DNA of 64,000 nt from Zobellella iuensis (GCF_016746085.1 NZ_JAERTZ010000030.1:1-64000); one strand, 5' to 3'; shown: positions 1 to 7,607, counted from the first letter of the stretch. A program made the numbers and translations. The notes: generated from the sequence alone by a model not told the origin.

Positions 1-34
1 CCCACACAGTTTGCTTGATAGATTGTTAAAGAGC
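1..34 (-). promoter_or_regulatory. rRNA operon leader with boxA antiterminator
   Basis: Read on the minus strand, this contains a boxA-type sequence (GCTCTTTAACAA, 23-34) followed by a stretch ending in CTGTGTGGG, very like the leader before 16S rRNA in enteric bacteria. BoxA recruits the NusB/NusE antitermination complex on rRNA transcripts. The 16S gene itself must lie to the left, outside the window. An rRNA operon beside murI/btuB is also the arrangement at E. coli rrnB. Confidence 0.85.
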
Positions 35-62
35 GTTGACCTTGTTCGGGTCAGGGCTGCGT

Positions 63-90
63 ATTCTACGCCGTCCTTTTAATTCGTCAA
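63..90 (-). promoter_or_regulatory. rrn P2-type promoter
   Basis: On the minus strand, -35 TTGACG (85-90) and -10 TAGAAT (63-68) are separated by 16 bases, the spacing usual for rrn promoters. It lies between P1 and the boxA leader, as P2 does in E. coli rrn operons. Confidence 0.75.
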
Positions 91-155
91 GCGTTAAAAC
101 CGAAGTTTCTTTGCCGCTTGCGACCCGGCGGGTTGCGCCGTGTCAGTGGATGCGC

Positions 156-183
156 ATTATAGGCAGCCGCGTTTTTTGCGCAA
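156..183 (-). promoter_or_regulatory. rrn P1-type promoter with GC-rich discriminator
   Basis: On the minus strand, -35 TTGCGC (178-183) and a perfect -10 TATAAT (156-161) are spaced by 16 bases. The -10 is followed by GCGCATCC, a GC-rich discriminator like that of E. coli rrn P1, the feature that makes such promoters sensitive to ppGpp/DksA. An A/T-rich tract just upstream (about 184-210) could serve as an UP element. Confidence 0.85.
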
Positions 184-210
184 GGGCTTTTTTGTGAAAA
201 ACATCACTTT

Positions 211-475
211 CGGGGCCGTTTGCCTATACCCCAAGCAAAAGCACAGGTTAGACACAGGGTTACCCACAGCCCACTGCTAAGAAAACACTGTATTGCTGCT
301 ATTTCATACACCATGGGTGGATTGCATTATCCGGGATCACATTTATATGCCTTTATCCCTCCGGCCATTACTACCCGTAGCTCAATTGAGGCTATGCTGT
401 TAGCAATGGCGTGTGTTCCGCTGAACCGACTCTGACACGCCGGACCCATTCAGCCACCTTGAGATTGGATTGCCA
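211..475. other. Intergenic region with no supported gene
   Basis: This lies between the rrn promoter region and the RRM gene. One 71-codon reading frame (220-435) exists but has no ribosome binding site and no recognisable protein features. I see no clear terminator or operator here. It presumably holds the promoter of the gene starting at 476. Confidence 0.5.
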
Positions 476-946
476 ATGAAGTTATCCCAATATCCCGTTT
501 ATGCTCAGTCTGCCCTTCTTGCCCTTGTACTGGCCCTGGTCGGTTATCTTGTGATCCGTTGGACAGCCTTGGAGCTGGATGCGGCCACCTTGTTTGCTCT
601 CGGCCTGCTGCTGGGGGGTCTGGTGGTCCCTCTATTGACCCGCCTCCCGACTCCGGAGGCCATTCCCACCACCACGCTTTATGTAGGCAACCTGCCCTAC
701 CGGGCCAATGAAGCCTCGGTAAGAGCATTGTTTGAAAATTTTGGACAGGTGCTTTCGGTGCGCTTGATGAAAGACAAGCAAACCGGCAAGCGCCGTGGAT
801 TTGGTTTTGTGGAAATGCCGACCGAGGCAGCCCTGGCTGCCCAGCAGGCATTGAACGACTCGGAGTTTCAACAACGGACACTGAAAGTCAGAGAGGCGAA
901 CGAACGCAAGGATGAAGAGGAAGCCAATGACCAGGCGCAAACCTGA
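476..946 (+). CDS. Membrane-anchored RRM RNA-binding protein
   Basis: A 156-residue protein with two parts. Residues 11-27 and 37-54 are hydrophobic and look like two membrane spans. Residues 66-144 form one RNA recognition motif, with RNP2 LYVGNL at 68-73 and RNP1 RGFGFVEM at 107-114, carrying the aromatic residues that stack on RNA bases. The tail is charged (KDEEEAND). A TTG two codons upstream is possible, but the ATG at 476 is preferred. The family pairs a short membrane hairpin with an RRM in several marine gammaproteobacteria; its RNA targets are not known to me. The RRM should face the cytoplasm. It converges on murI with an 8-base gap. Confidence 0.85.
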   Translation: MKLSQYPVYAQSALLALVLALVGYLVIRWTALELDAATLFALGLLLGGLVVPLLTRLPTPEAIPTTTLYVGNLPYRANEASVRALFENFGQVLSVRLMKDKQTGKRRGFGFVEMPTEAALAAQQALNDSEFQQRTLKVREANERKDEEEANDQAQT

Positions 947-954
947 CTCCATAT

Positions 955-1746
955 CTAAAGTATAAAGCACCGCAGCTCGTCAAACCCTTCTCCGCCAAAA
1001 GCCCCGGCCTGCAGCCGGGCTTTTGGCGTCCATTCGGTGCAAAACACCTGAGCCCTCGCTCCGGTTTGGTCGGCCCCGGCCTGCGGCAGCAAGCTGCCGA
1101 CCCGGCGGGCGATGGCCGCACCGGAGTCTACCAGTTTAGTGTGCGGTAACCAGCAGCCCAGTTCATCGGCCAACAGCGGGAAATGGGTGCAGCCCAACAC
1201 CACCGTATCCGGCTGCTGGCTGCCCAGCCAGGGAGCCAGTACTCGCTCGAGCAGCTGATGGTCGATAGCCTGACCGGACAGCTTGTCTTCCGCCATCTTG
1301 ACCAGTTCGGTGGTACCCAGCAGCGAAACGTCTAAATCGGCGGCAAAGTTACGCACAAGTTCCGCAGTATACTGCCTTGAAACGGTACCGGGGGTGGCCA
1401 GCACACCGAGCCTTCCCCGGCCATGGACACGACTGTATTCGGCGGCCGGCTTGATGGCCGGCACCACCCCCACCACGGGTATCTGCAACCGTTGGCGCAA
1501 CGCCGGCAATACATAGGTGCTGGCGGTGTTGCAGGCGATGACCACGATATCGACATGGTGACGGCTCACGAAGGCGTCGAACAGCTCTATTACCCGGCTG
1601 ACCAGTCGCTGCTCGCTCAGTTCGCCGTAGGGAAAACAGGCATTGTCGAACAGATACAGGTAACGATGGCCAGGTAACGCCTTGTATACCTCGCGGTAGA
1701 CGGACAGACCGCCCATGCCGGAGTCGAAGAGAAGAATGGTTGCCAC
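955..1746 (-). CDS. murI: Glutamate racemase
   Basis: A 263-residue cytosolic enzyme that converts L-glutamate to D-glutamate for peptidoglycan precursor synthesis. The N-terminal DSGMGGLSV motif binds substrate. The two catalytic cysteines are visible as CNTAS (Cys72) and GCTHF (about Cys186), so both acid/base residues are intact. Length is normal for the family. It lies 81 bases downstream of btuB, the E. coli order, but a terminator hairpin between the genes suggests it has its own promoter or relies on read-through. A long hairpin is embedded in its last codons (993-1028). Confidence 0.96.
   Translation of the reverse strand: MATILLFDSGMGGLSVYREVYKALPGHRYLYLFDNACFPYGELSEQRLVSRVIELFDAFVSRHHVDIVVIACNTASTYVLPALRQRLQIPVVGVVPAIKPAAEYSRVHGRGRLGVLATPGTVSRQYTAELVRNFAADLDVSLLGTTELVKMAEDKLSGQAIDHQLLERVLAPWLGSQQPDTVVLGCTHFPLLADELGCWLPHTKLVDSGAAIARRVGSLLPQAGADQTGARAQVFCTEWTPKARLQAGAFGGEGFDELRCFIL
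993..1028 (+). terminator. Terminator-like hairpin inside the 3' end of murI
   Basis: A near-perfect inverted repeat of about 15 bp with one bulged C and a 5-base loop (CTGCA). The A run on the left arm and T run on the right give the shape of a rho-independent terminator. It lies just past the stop of the RRM gene, so it could end that transcript although it sits within the opposite-strand murI coding region. Confidence 0.55.
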
Positions 1747-1796
1747 TGACTGCCCTCGCTGTGCAAGAGCGCCATGATAACGCCAAAGGCCAGAAT

Positions 1797-1822
1797 GAAA
1801 AAGCCGGCGCAGAGGCCGGCTT
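1797..1822 (-). terminator. btuB rho-independent terminator
   Basis: On the minus strand, arms AAGCCGGC and GCCGGCTT with a 6-base loop are followed by a T run (TTTTTC). It starts a few bases after the btuB stop codon. Confidence 0.85.
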
Positions 1823-1827
1823 GAGGG

Positions 1828-3636
1828 TCAGAAGCGGTAGTCCGCGCCGAGATAGAATTCGGCTCCAGGCGCCCGATAACCGAAGATATTCTGATAATCT
1901 TTGTCGAACAGGTTGTTCACCTTGCCATTCAGGGTCAACTGGGAAGTCAACGGGTAGCTGGCCGCCAGATTCCACAGGGTGTAGGAAGGCAGCACCAGAT
2001 CCCTGGCCGGCCAGGAACTGAAATCCTGATCGTTACGCTTGCCTACATACAGGGCCTCCAGCGACCATTTGGCGTCCAGCCAGTCCAGTTCACCCCGCCA
2101 GCTGGCTTTGCGCTTGGCCCGCCGCAGCAACTGCCGATTGTCATTGCGCTTGTCTTCGGCATCGGTGTAATCGAAGCTCACCACGTGATGCACTATTCCG
2201 GTATCGGCATTCAGCTGCAGCTCCACCCCCTTGATCAGGGCATCGGTATTGTCATGGGGCATATTGGGCCCCTGATACTGGATCAGGTTGCTGATTTCGT
2301 TACGATAGAGATTCAGTTTCCAGCCGCCCAGTTCGTACTGACCGGCAAAACCCAGTTCCCAGTTTTCCGCTTCTTCCGGCTGCAGATCGGGCGCTTCGAA
2401 GCCGGGCCAGTACAGCTGGGCGAAACTGGGAGCCCGGAAGGCGGTGCCATAACTCAAGGTTGTCCTATGACTGGCCGGCAGCTCAAGTGCGGTAGTGGCC
2501 TGCCAGGTATTATGCCGCCCAAACTGTTCGTTATCGTCGGTCCTCCCCGCCAGCTCAAAGGAGAAGGGCGCCAGCTGCCAGTAGGCCGATGCAAAGAGGC
2601 CCAGGTTATCCCTGTCCGGGGCGCTAAAGGCATTACCAAAAGAACGCGATTCGCTCTTGATGCGCTCGTTCTGCCAATCGACCCCGGCGGTAAGAATGCT
2701 GCGTTCAGTGGTTCTCAGTTGATTCAACCAGCTCAGTTTATGAATGGCGGTACTCAATGGTTCGCTGGTTTCCCTGCCCTGGGATTCTTTCCAGCTGCGG
2801 AGCTCGCTCTCTCCATAGCTGGCATCCAGCCGGCTCAGCCAACCTTCATGCTGATATTGCACCCCGCCGTCGAGCTGGTAACTCTGGTTTTCACTGATAT
2901 CACCCCAGGCACCATCGTAACGGGTCTGGTTGTCCCAGCCGTTGGCACCCAGGAACAGGCTCCACTCTCGACTTAATTCATGCTCCAGCCCGAGGCGGGC
3001 GTAACGACTGTGAAAACCATCCCGATCGGGCTCGTCATTGCCCGGCTGAATGTCGTATCCTCTAGTCCGCTGATAACCGGTTCCCAGTTGCACCCGGGTC
3101 TGCTCGCTAACCCATTGGTTGAGACTCAAATCGGTGCCAACATAGTCATGGCTGCCGCCGGTCAGGCTGAGCTTGGCGATATCCGCATCCGTGGTAGTAA
3201 TGATGTTGATCACGCCGCCTATGGCGTTGGCGCCATAGGCAACTGCCCTCGGTCCGCGGATATACTCTACCCGCTCTATGCTCGCAACCGGTATCTGGCT
3301 CAGATCCGGCGAGCCGGCCACCATGGACGCCAGGGGGCGGCCATTGATCAGCACCAGGGATTGATCGGAGTTGGTCCCCCGGATAAACAGGCTGGTCTGC
3401 TGGCCCAGGCCACCACTGCTTCCCATCTGCACGCCGGGCAACACCCTCAGCAATTCAGTGACGGATTTGGGCTGCCGCCGCTCTATCTCGGCCTTGGTAA
3501 TGACTTCCACCGGCGCCAGCACGGTAGCAGCGGGTTGCTTGACCCTGTTGTAGATGGTGATATCGGTGGTATCGGAGGAATTCTGGGCAAAGGCCGCCCA
3601 CGGCAGCAAGGCAGCTGCCAGCCATTGTTTAGACAT
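1828..3636 (-). CDS. btuB: TonB-dependent vitamin B12 outer-membrane receptor
   Basis: A 602-residue precursor with a signal peptide (about residues 1-17), a TonB-box-like stretch, a plug domain (ITKAEIERR..TELLRVLPGVQ..LFIRGTN..LVLINGRP) and a C-terminal 22-strand-type barrel ending in phenylalanine (GADYRF), the usual C-terminal barrel signal. It imports cobalamin using TonB energy. The start at 3636 is chosen over longer frames because it begins the signal peptide and has an AGGGAAG ribosome binding site. The riboswitch directly upstream supports a cobalamin receptor over other TonB receptors and predicts repression by B12. Confidence 0.94.
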   Translation of the reverse strand: MSKQWLAAALLPWAAFAQNSSDTTDITIYNRVKQPAATVLAPVEVITKAEIERRQPKSVTELLRVLPGVQMGSSGGLGQQTSLFIRGTNSDQSLVLINGRPLASMVAGSPDLSQIPVASIERVEYIRGPRAVAYGANAIGGVINIITTTDADIAKLSLTGGSHDYVGTDLSLNQWVSEQTRVQLGTGYQRTRGYDIQPGNDEPDRDGFHSRYARLGLEHELSREWSLFLGANGWDNQTRYDGAWGDISENQSYQLDGGVQYQHEGWLSRLDASYGESELRSWKESQGRETSEPLSTAIHKLSWLNQLRTTERSILTAGVDWQNERIKSESRSFGNAFSAPDRDNLGLFASAYWQLAPFSFELAGRTDDNEQFGRHNTWQATTALELPASHRTTLSYGTAFRAPSFAQLYWPGFEAPDLQPEEAENWELGFAGQYELGGWKLNLYRNEISNLIQYQGPNMPHDNTDALIKGVELQLNADTGIVHHVVSFDYTDAEDKRNDNRQLLRRAKRKASWRGELDWLDAKWSLEALYVGKRNDQDFSSWPARDLVLPSYTLWNLAASYPLTSQLTLNGKVNNLFDKDYQNIFGYRAPGAEFYLGADYRF

Positions 3637-3665
3637 TTTGTGCTTCCCTAGAACGCGTAGCATCG

Positions 3666-3688
3666 GCCACCAGGCCCTTCCTGATGGC
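3666..3688 (-). promoter_or_regulatory. Hairpin between B12 aptamer and btuB start
   Basis: Arms GCCATCAGG and CCTGGTGGC (minus strand) form a 9-bp stem with one G-U pair and a 5-base loop. It sits between the B12 box and the btuB ribosome binding site, where the expression platform should be. There is no T run, so control is more likely at translation than at termination; this is inference. Confidence 0.5.
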
Positions 3689-3689
3689 A

Positions 3690-3862
3690 TCTTTGGCAGG
3701 TATTCGGGCTTAAAGGCTCGGATGCTTACATCCACCTAAGCGACGGCTTCCCACCTTACGGCAGTGCCTGGAATGCTCCTTGTCGCTTTCGTTCCTCTTT
3801 ACCGCTGCGCGCCAGCTCCGGATTCTCACCGGATTCCCGTTTACGCCTGTCGGCACCAAAGC
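3690..3862 (-). promoter_or_regulatory. Cobalamin riboswitch upstream of btuB
   Basis: On the minus strand the conserved blocks of the adenosylcobalamin aptamer appear in order: GGGAATCCGGTG then AATCCGG, GCGCGCAGCGGTAA, the GGCACTG block followed by GGTGGGAAG, and the B12 box AGCCCGAATACCTGCC at 3695-3710. Binding of cobalamin should reduce btuB expression. Confidence 0.93.
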
Positions 3863-3868
3863 GGGGGC

Positions 3869-3874
3869 ATTATA
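3869..3874 (-). promoter_or_regulatory. -10 element of the btuB/riboswitch promoter
   Basis: A perfect TATAAT on the minus strand just upstream of the riboswitch places the transcript start near the beginning of the aptamer. No convincing -35 is seen at 16-18 bases; TTGATA is present but about 21 bases away. Confidence 0.55.
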
Positions 3875-4111
3875 GAGAAAGCAGCTTGGGCTGTATATCA
3901 AAAGCAGCCATCAAGAAAGCTGGATGGCTAATCAGCAGTTGATACTGGCATAGAACACTTCATTCCTCACCCGCCCGCTCCAATGGTACCCAATGACGAA
4001 GGGGCCAAGGCCCCTTCTCGTTCAGTCCCTTTTATCAGCCTGGCCTGGGGCACGGTAGTAATCACCCCGGTAAACTCCGGCATTATACTGTGCCCCTGCT
4101 TCGTTAAACCG
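3875..4111. other. Intergenic region with an inverted repeat
   Basis: Contains GAAGGGGCC-AA-GGCCCCTTC (3998-4017), a 9-bp inverted repeat lying just past the end of the racemase-family gene (4112). It may be that gene's terminator, but it lacks a good T run. No gene is seen. Confidence 0.4.
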
Positions 4112-4894
4112 TTACTCGCCCTGGAGCGCCTTGACGGCGGCACGGGTCGCGGCATTCACGGCCACCACCAGGGGAACCTCGAAGTCCGGTTGCAGACGCA
4201 AGGCCGAGGCCGACAACGGGCCGCCGCCCATGATGACCGCTTGCGCCCCATCGTGCTCCACCGACTCCTTCACCGCGGCGGCCAGGGCCTGATCCAGCTC
4301 GGCCGGCGACTTGACCAGTTCCATGGGATCGCCGCTGGTGACCCTGGTGCCGCGATACAGCGACTCATATCCCAGCCCGGCCGCTTTCTGGCGGAAGGAT
4401 TCGATAAGCGACTCATCCGGGGTGACGGTCACTATGCCGAAGGCGCGATTGCCGCGCGCCGCTTCATGAAATACCTCTTCACCGATACCGAACACCGGGA
4501 TATCCACCGCGGCACGCAGCTCCTCCAGCCCGGGATCGCTGAAGGCCGAGACGATGAGGGCGGCCACCTGCTCGTCCCTCGCGGCTTCCACGCCGATCGC
4601 CACCACGCCCGCAACGGCATCGAGCATGTCCTGGGGGGTGGTGAGCAGGGCCGGTGCCCCCCTGTTGCTTCTCCCCTCCACCGTGACCACCCCCGCGCTT
4701 TCGAGCCGGGCGAGCTCAACCATGGACTGCGTGGCCTGTTCGTTGGAGTTGGGGTTGATCAGCACTATGGTGTTAGCGGTGCCCGACTGGGAAGCGGTGT
4801 CGGACGAGGCTACCGCCCACACCGGCGTCGTCAGGGACAGGGCCAGCAGGCAACCGGCAAAACGGCAGCGAGAATGCAATAGTGATATAACCAT
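4112..4894 (-). CDS. Secreted Asp/Glu/hydantoin racemase-fold protein without catalytic cysteines
   Basis: A 260-residue protein starting at an ATG with a GGAGAG ribosome binding site. Residues 1-27 look like a Sec signal peptide (ending near VWAVA), unusual for this normally cytosolic superfamily. The remainder aligns by eye with the racemase at 6492: INPNSNEQATQSM matches INPNTTQSFTDAL, and SAFSDPGLEELR matches ACFGDPGLYAAR. The two cysteine positions are Ala (SAFSDPGL) and Gly (MGGGPLS), and there is no cysteine after the signal peptide. Racemisation by the usual two-cysteine mechanism is therefore impossible. Periplasmic binding of an amino acid or hydantoin for the adjacent permease is a guess. 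A terminator separates it from the permease. Confidence 0.8.
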   Translation of the reverse strand: MVISLLHSRCRFAGCLLALSLTTPVWAVASSDTASQSGTANTIVLINPNSNEQATQSMVELARLESAGVVTVEGRSNRGAPALLTTPQDMLDAVAGVVAIGVEAARDEQVAALIVSAFSDPGLEELRAAVDIPVFGIGEEVFHEAARGNRAFGIVTVTPDESLIESFRQKAAGLGYESLYRGTRVTSGDPMELVKSPAELDQALAAAVKESVEHDGAQAVIMGGGPLSASALRLQPDFEVPLVVAVNAATRAAVKALQGE

Positions 4895-4940
4895 GGGGCT
4901 ATCTCTCCATAATCCATTGGTGACATAGACAAAAAGAAAT

Positions 4941-4968
4941 GCCCCACCCATCACAGGATGGGTGGGGC
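4941..4968 (-). terminator. Terminator between permease and secreted racemase homologue
   Basis: A perfect 12-bp inverted repeat (4941-4952 and 4957-4968) with a 4-base loop, followed on the minus strand by ATTTCTTTTTG. It lies 8 bases after the permease stop, so the downstream gene is probably transcribed at a lower level or from its own start. Confidence 0.9.
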
Positions 4969-4976
4969 CGAGGTCA

Positions 4977-6362
4977 TTACTGGCGGAACCGCTGGCAGGG
5001 CTGCCAGTACTGCATCAGCAGATAGTAGAGGATGCCGGCGGGCAGCAGGCTGGCGTACCAGGACACGGAGGAGAAGGTCAGGGCCACGGCGGCGCCGGCC
5101 AGGGAGGCGACCACAGCACCGTAGTTGACGCCACGGTAGGGGCCGTGCTCGTCATAGAGCTTGTCCAGATCCAGCTTGCGGCGGCGCAGGATGAAGTAGT
5201 CCACCACCATCACCGCGAAGATGGGGCCGAGGAAGGCGGAGTAGGTCTGCACGAACAGCTGCAGCCCGGCGGAGGATTCGTCCTTCACCAGTTCCCAGGG
5301 GAAGGTGCAGAAGGCCAGCAGGCCCACCAGTATGGTGGAGGTACGGAACTTCAGCTTGAACACGTCCATCAGGATATAGGTGGGCGGCACCACGTTGTTG
5401 AGCACGTTGGTGGTGACCTGGGCGAAGGCGATGAACAGCAGGGTGATCACCAGCAGCGGGGTGTTGTCGACGGCGCTGGAGAACACCTGGATGGGGTCGG
5501 ACACCCCGGTGGCGCCGGACACCATCAGCCCGATCAGCCCCATGAACAGGGTGCAGGGCAGGATGGACATGGCATAGATGACGGTGAGCAGGCCCGGCTT
5601 GGTGCCTTCCTTCAGCTCCCGGGAATAGTCGCTGACGTTGAGCATCATGGTGCTGTAGATACCGAGGAACAGCATGGTCGCCCCCCAGAATGGCAGCCCC
5701 CAGGTACCTTCCATATTCACCAGATTGGTGGTGATCTCGTCGCCGTAGCGGTTGATCACGCTGTAGAACATATATACCAGTGCCAGCAGGATAAAGCCGC
5801 TGCCCACGTTTTCCAGCCATTTGATGCCCTGGAAGCCGAAGATCGACAGGCCAATCTGCAGGAACTGGAACAGGATGAAGAACAGTATCAGGTTGTCGAA
5901 ACCGAACAGGGTGGCCGATACCGCGTTCAGGGCGCCGGCACCGATCCAGCTCTGGAAGCCGTACCAGACGATGGCCGGCACCGCCCGCACCAACCCCGGA
6001 AAGCGGGTGCCGGCAAAGCCGAAGGCGCCGCGCGCCTGCACCATGAAGGGAATGCCGTATTTGTAGCCGGCGGCGCCATTCAGGGCCAGGGCGATGCCGA
6101 TCACGAAGCAACCGATGGCGATGGCCGCGGTTGCCTGCAGCAGGTTGAGGGTGCCCACTATGCTGGAGCCCATGGTAAAGGTACCGATGGAGACACAGCC
6201 GCCGAACCAGGCCAGCAGGTAGGAAACCCGCCCCATGATCCGGTGTTTCTGGGGAGCCAGGGATTCTTCACCGGCTTTCTTGTCATGCCCTTCGACGGCA
6301 GCCGCCGGCTTGGCCTGGGCCATGGGAATCGCGGTTTCGCTGTTAACTTGTTGGATTGCCAT
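4977..6362 (-). CDS. NCS1-family nucleobase/hydantoin/allantoin permease
   Basis: A 461-residue inner-membrane transporter with about 12 hydrophobic segments after a 40-residue soluble N-terminus. NCS1 features include GIPFMVQARGAFG in the loop after the third span and VPAIVWYGFQSWIGA; the tryptophan and glutamine in the latter fit the substrate-binding positions of Mhp1-type carriers. NCS1 carriers couple uptake of purines, pyrimidines, hydantoins or allantoin to Na+ or H+. The flanking hydantoin-racemase-family genes favour a hydantoin or allantoin substrate. No hydantoinase or amidohydrolase gene is visible in the window, so the catabolic step must be elsewhere or the substrate is different. 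Confidence 0.88.
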   Translation of the reverse strand: MAIQQVNSETAIPMAQAKPAAAVEGHDKKAGEESLAPQKHRIMGRVSYLLAWFGGCVSIGTFTMGSSIVGTLNLLQATAAIAIGCFVIGIALALNGAAGYKYGIPFMVQARGAFGFAGTRFPGLVRAVPAIVWYGFQSWIGAGALNAVSATLFGFDNLILFFILFQFLQIGLSIFGFQGIKWLENVGSGFILLALVYMFYSVINRYGDEITTNLVNMEGTWGLPFWGATMLFLGIYSTMMLNVSDYSRELKEGTKPGLLTVIYAMSILPCTLFMGLIGLMVSGATGVSDPIQVFSSAVDNTPLLVITLLFIAFAQVTTNVLNNVVPPTYILMDVFKLKFRTSTILVGLLAFCTFPWELVKDESSAGLQLFVQTYSAFLGPIFAVMVVDYFILRRRKLDLDKLYDEHGPYRGVNYGAVVASLAGAAVALTFSSVSWYASLLPAGILYYLLMQYWQPCQRFRQ

Positions 6363-6491
6363 TGGTTTATCCTCGGTATTCCATCACTGGGGTCGCGTTG
6401 CCGCCACCCTTTCCTGTGCCGGCTGCCTTGAGCCGTGCATCCTGTTAAGGCAACCGGGTGTCCCCGACTGCCGCTGTTGGCCGCCCCCGGA

Positions 6492-7226
6492 TCAGGCGAT
6501 TTTCAGGTTACGCCCGGGGTTGGCCAGCTCGGGTCGGGGCCAGTTGAAGGTCAGCACCTTGCTGGTTCCCAGTTTCATATCCACCATGGCCTCACAGAGT
6601 TTGACCGCGGTAACGGTGCCATCGATCACCGGAATGCCGATTTCCTGCTCGATATAGGCACGATACTGGGACATGCCGGCACAGCCCAGCACGATGGCCT
6701 CGGCCTTGTCTTCTTCCCGTGCCAGCAGGCACTCTGCGATCACCTTGGCGATGGCGGTATCCGGCGAATGAGCCAGATCCAGCACCTGGATGGGGGTGGT
6801 GCGCACCTTCTTGCACTGCTCGCCGAAACCGTAGCGGCTGACCAGGTGCTCGGTCATAAAACGGACCCGGGGTGCCGTGGTCACCACGCTGAAGCAGGCG
6901 CCGACCATGGCCGCCAGGTGGAAGGCCGCCTCGGCGATGCCCAGCACCGGCTTGTCGGTCAGTTCCCGGGCGGCGTAGAGGCCGGGGTCGCCGAAACAGG
7001 CCAGCACATAGGCGTCGATATCCTGCTCCCGGTCGCCCTTGGCAATCTCTTCCAGTACGCCGGGCACCGCCAGGGCCTCGTCATAAAAACTCTCAATAGA
7101 TGCCGGTCCGCTGGCGGGGCTGACCGCCAGGATTTCGGTATCTGGCCGGGCTACCGTATCGGCCAACCGTTGCAGGGCATCGGTAAACGACTGGGTGGTG
7201 TTGGGGTTGATGATCTTGATCCTCAC
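6492..7226 (-). CDS. Hydantoin/allantoin racemase-family enzyme
   Basis: A 244-residue cytosolic protein of the Asp/Glu/hydantoin racemase superfamily. It starts IKIINPNTT, and both catalytic cysteines are present: LACFGDPG and LGCAGMSQY. The family interconverts 5-substituted hydantoin or allantoin enantiomers. A GTG at 7226 is taken as the start because GAGGAG sits 6 bases before it; the longer frame from a GTG at 7244 would place that binding site inside the gene. It is first in a likely operon with the permease, 129 bases downstream. The distinction between HyuE (hydantoin) and HpxA (allantoin) cannot be made from sequence alone. Confidence 0.85.
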   Translation of the reverse strand: MRIKIINPNTTQSFTDALQRLADTVARPDTEILAVSPASGPASIESFYDEALAVPGVLEEIAKGDREQDIDAYVLACFGDPGLYAARELTDKPVLGIAEAAFHLAAMVGACFSVVTTAPRVRFMTEHLVSRYGFGEQCKKVRTTPIQVLDLAHSPDTAIAKVIAECLLAREEDKAEAIVLGCAGMSQYRAYIEQEIGIPVIDGTVTAVKLCEAMVDMKLGTSKVLTFNWPRPELANPGRNLKIA

Positions 7227-7244
7227 GACTGACTCCTCGTTCAC

Positions 7245-7545
7245 ATAAATGCTGATTTATTGTTAACGATTTAATACTAGATCAACATTTAACAACCTGC
7301 AAACATGTTTACGAAATAAATTTTAATCGTAAAAAATAAAGGCAACTATCGTGCCACCACCGATAAAATAATCACTGCGCTAATAATAACCACTTGAATA
7401 TAAATGAAATTTAACTATTGACGGGAAAGGAATGGCAAGCCGACGCTCTGCCCTGCAGCTCAGAAGGAAGAAACAATGCGATATTTTGGTGCACCAACAG
7501 GGTGATGATTGTTAGCGATTCCCCGGTTCGATGCCGCAGCAGGAT
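7245..7545. promoter_or_regulatory. AT-rich control region upstream of the racemase-permease operon
   Basis: A markedly AT-rich stretch in a GC-rich chromosome. It contains a perfect palindrome AAACATGTTT (7301-7310) and an inverted repeat TTTACGA...TCGTAAA (7308-7314 and 7327-7333). These are plausible operator sites for an unlinked regulator. No gene is seen, and no regulator is encoded next to the operon. Confidence 0.45.
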
Positions 7546-7552
7546 ATAAAAA

Positions 7553-7570
7553 ACCCTCCGCGAGGAGGGT
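7553..7570 (-). terminator. Terminator of the YebC-family gene
   Basis: Arms ACCCTCC and GGAGGGT with a 4-base loop; on the minus strand the stem is followed by TTTTTTATA. Confidence 0.88.
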
Positions 7571-7607
7571 CTGTCGACGCTGGGAGCCCGGCCCCTGGAA
7601 CTGGGGA

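Noticed and set aside
220-435. 71-codon plus-strand frame before the RRM gene
   Set aside because: No ribosome binding site, no recognisable protein composition, and it sits in the promoter zone of neighbouring genes.
955-7226. Three racemase-fold genes as one functional cluster
   Set aside because: murI belongs to the conserved btuB-murI-rrn neighbourhood and is separated by btuB and terminators from the permease locus; the proximity is probably chance.
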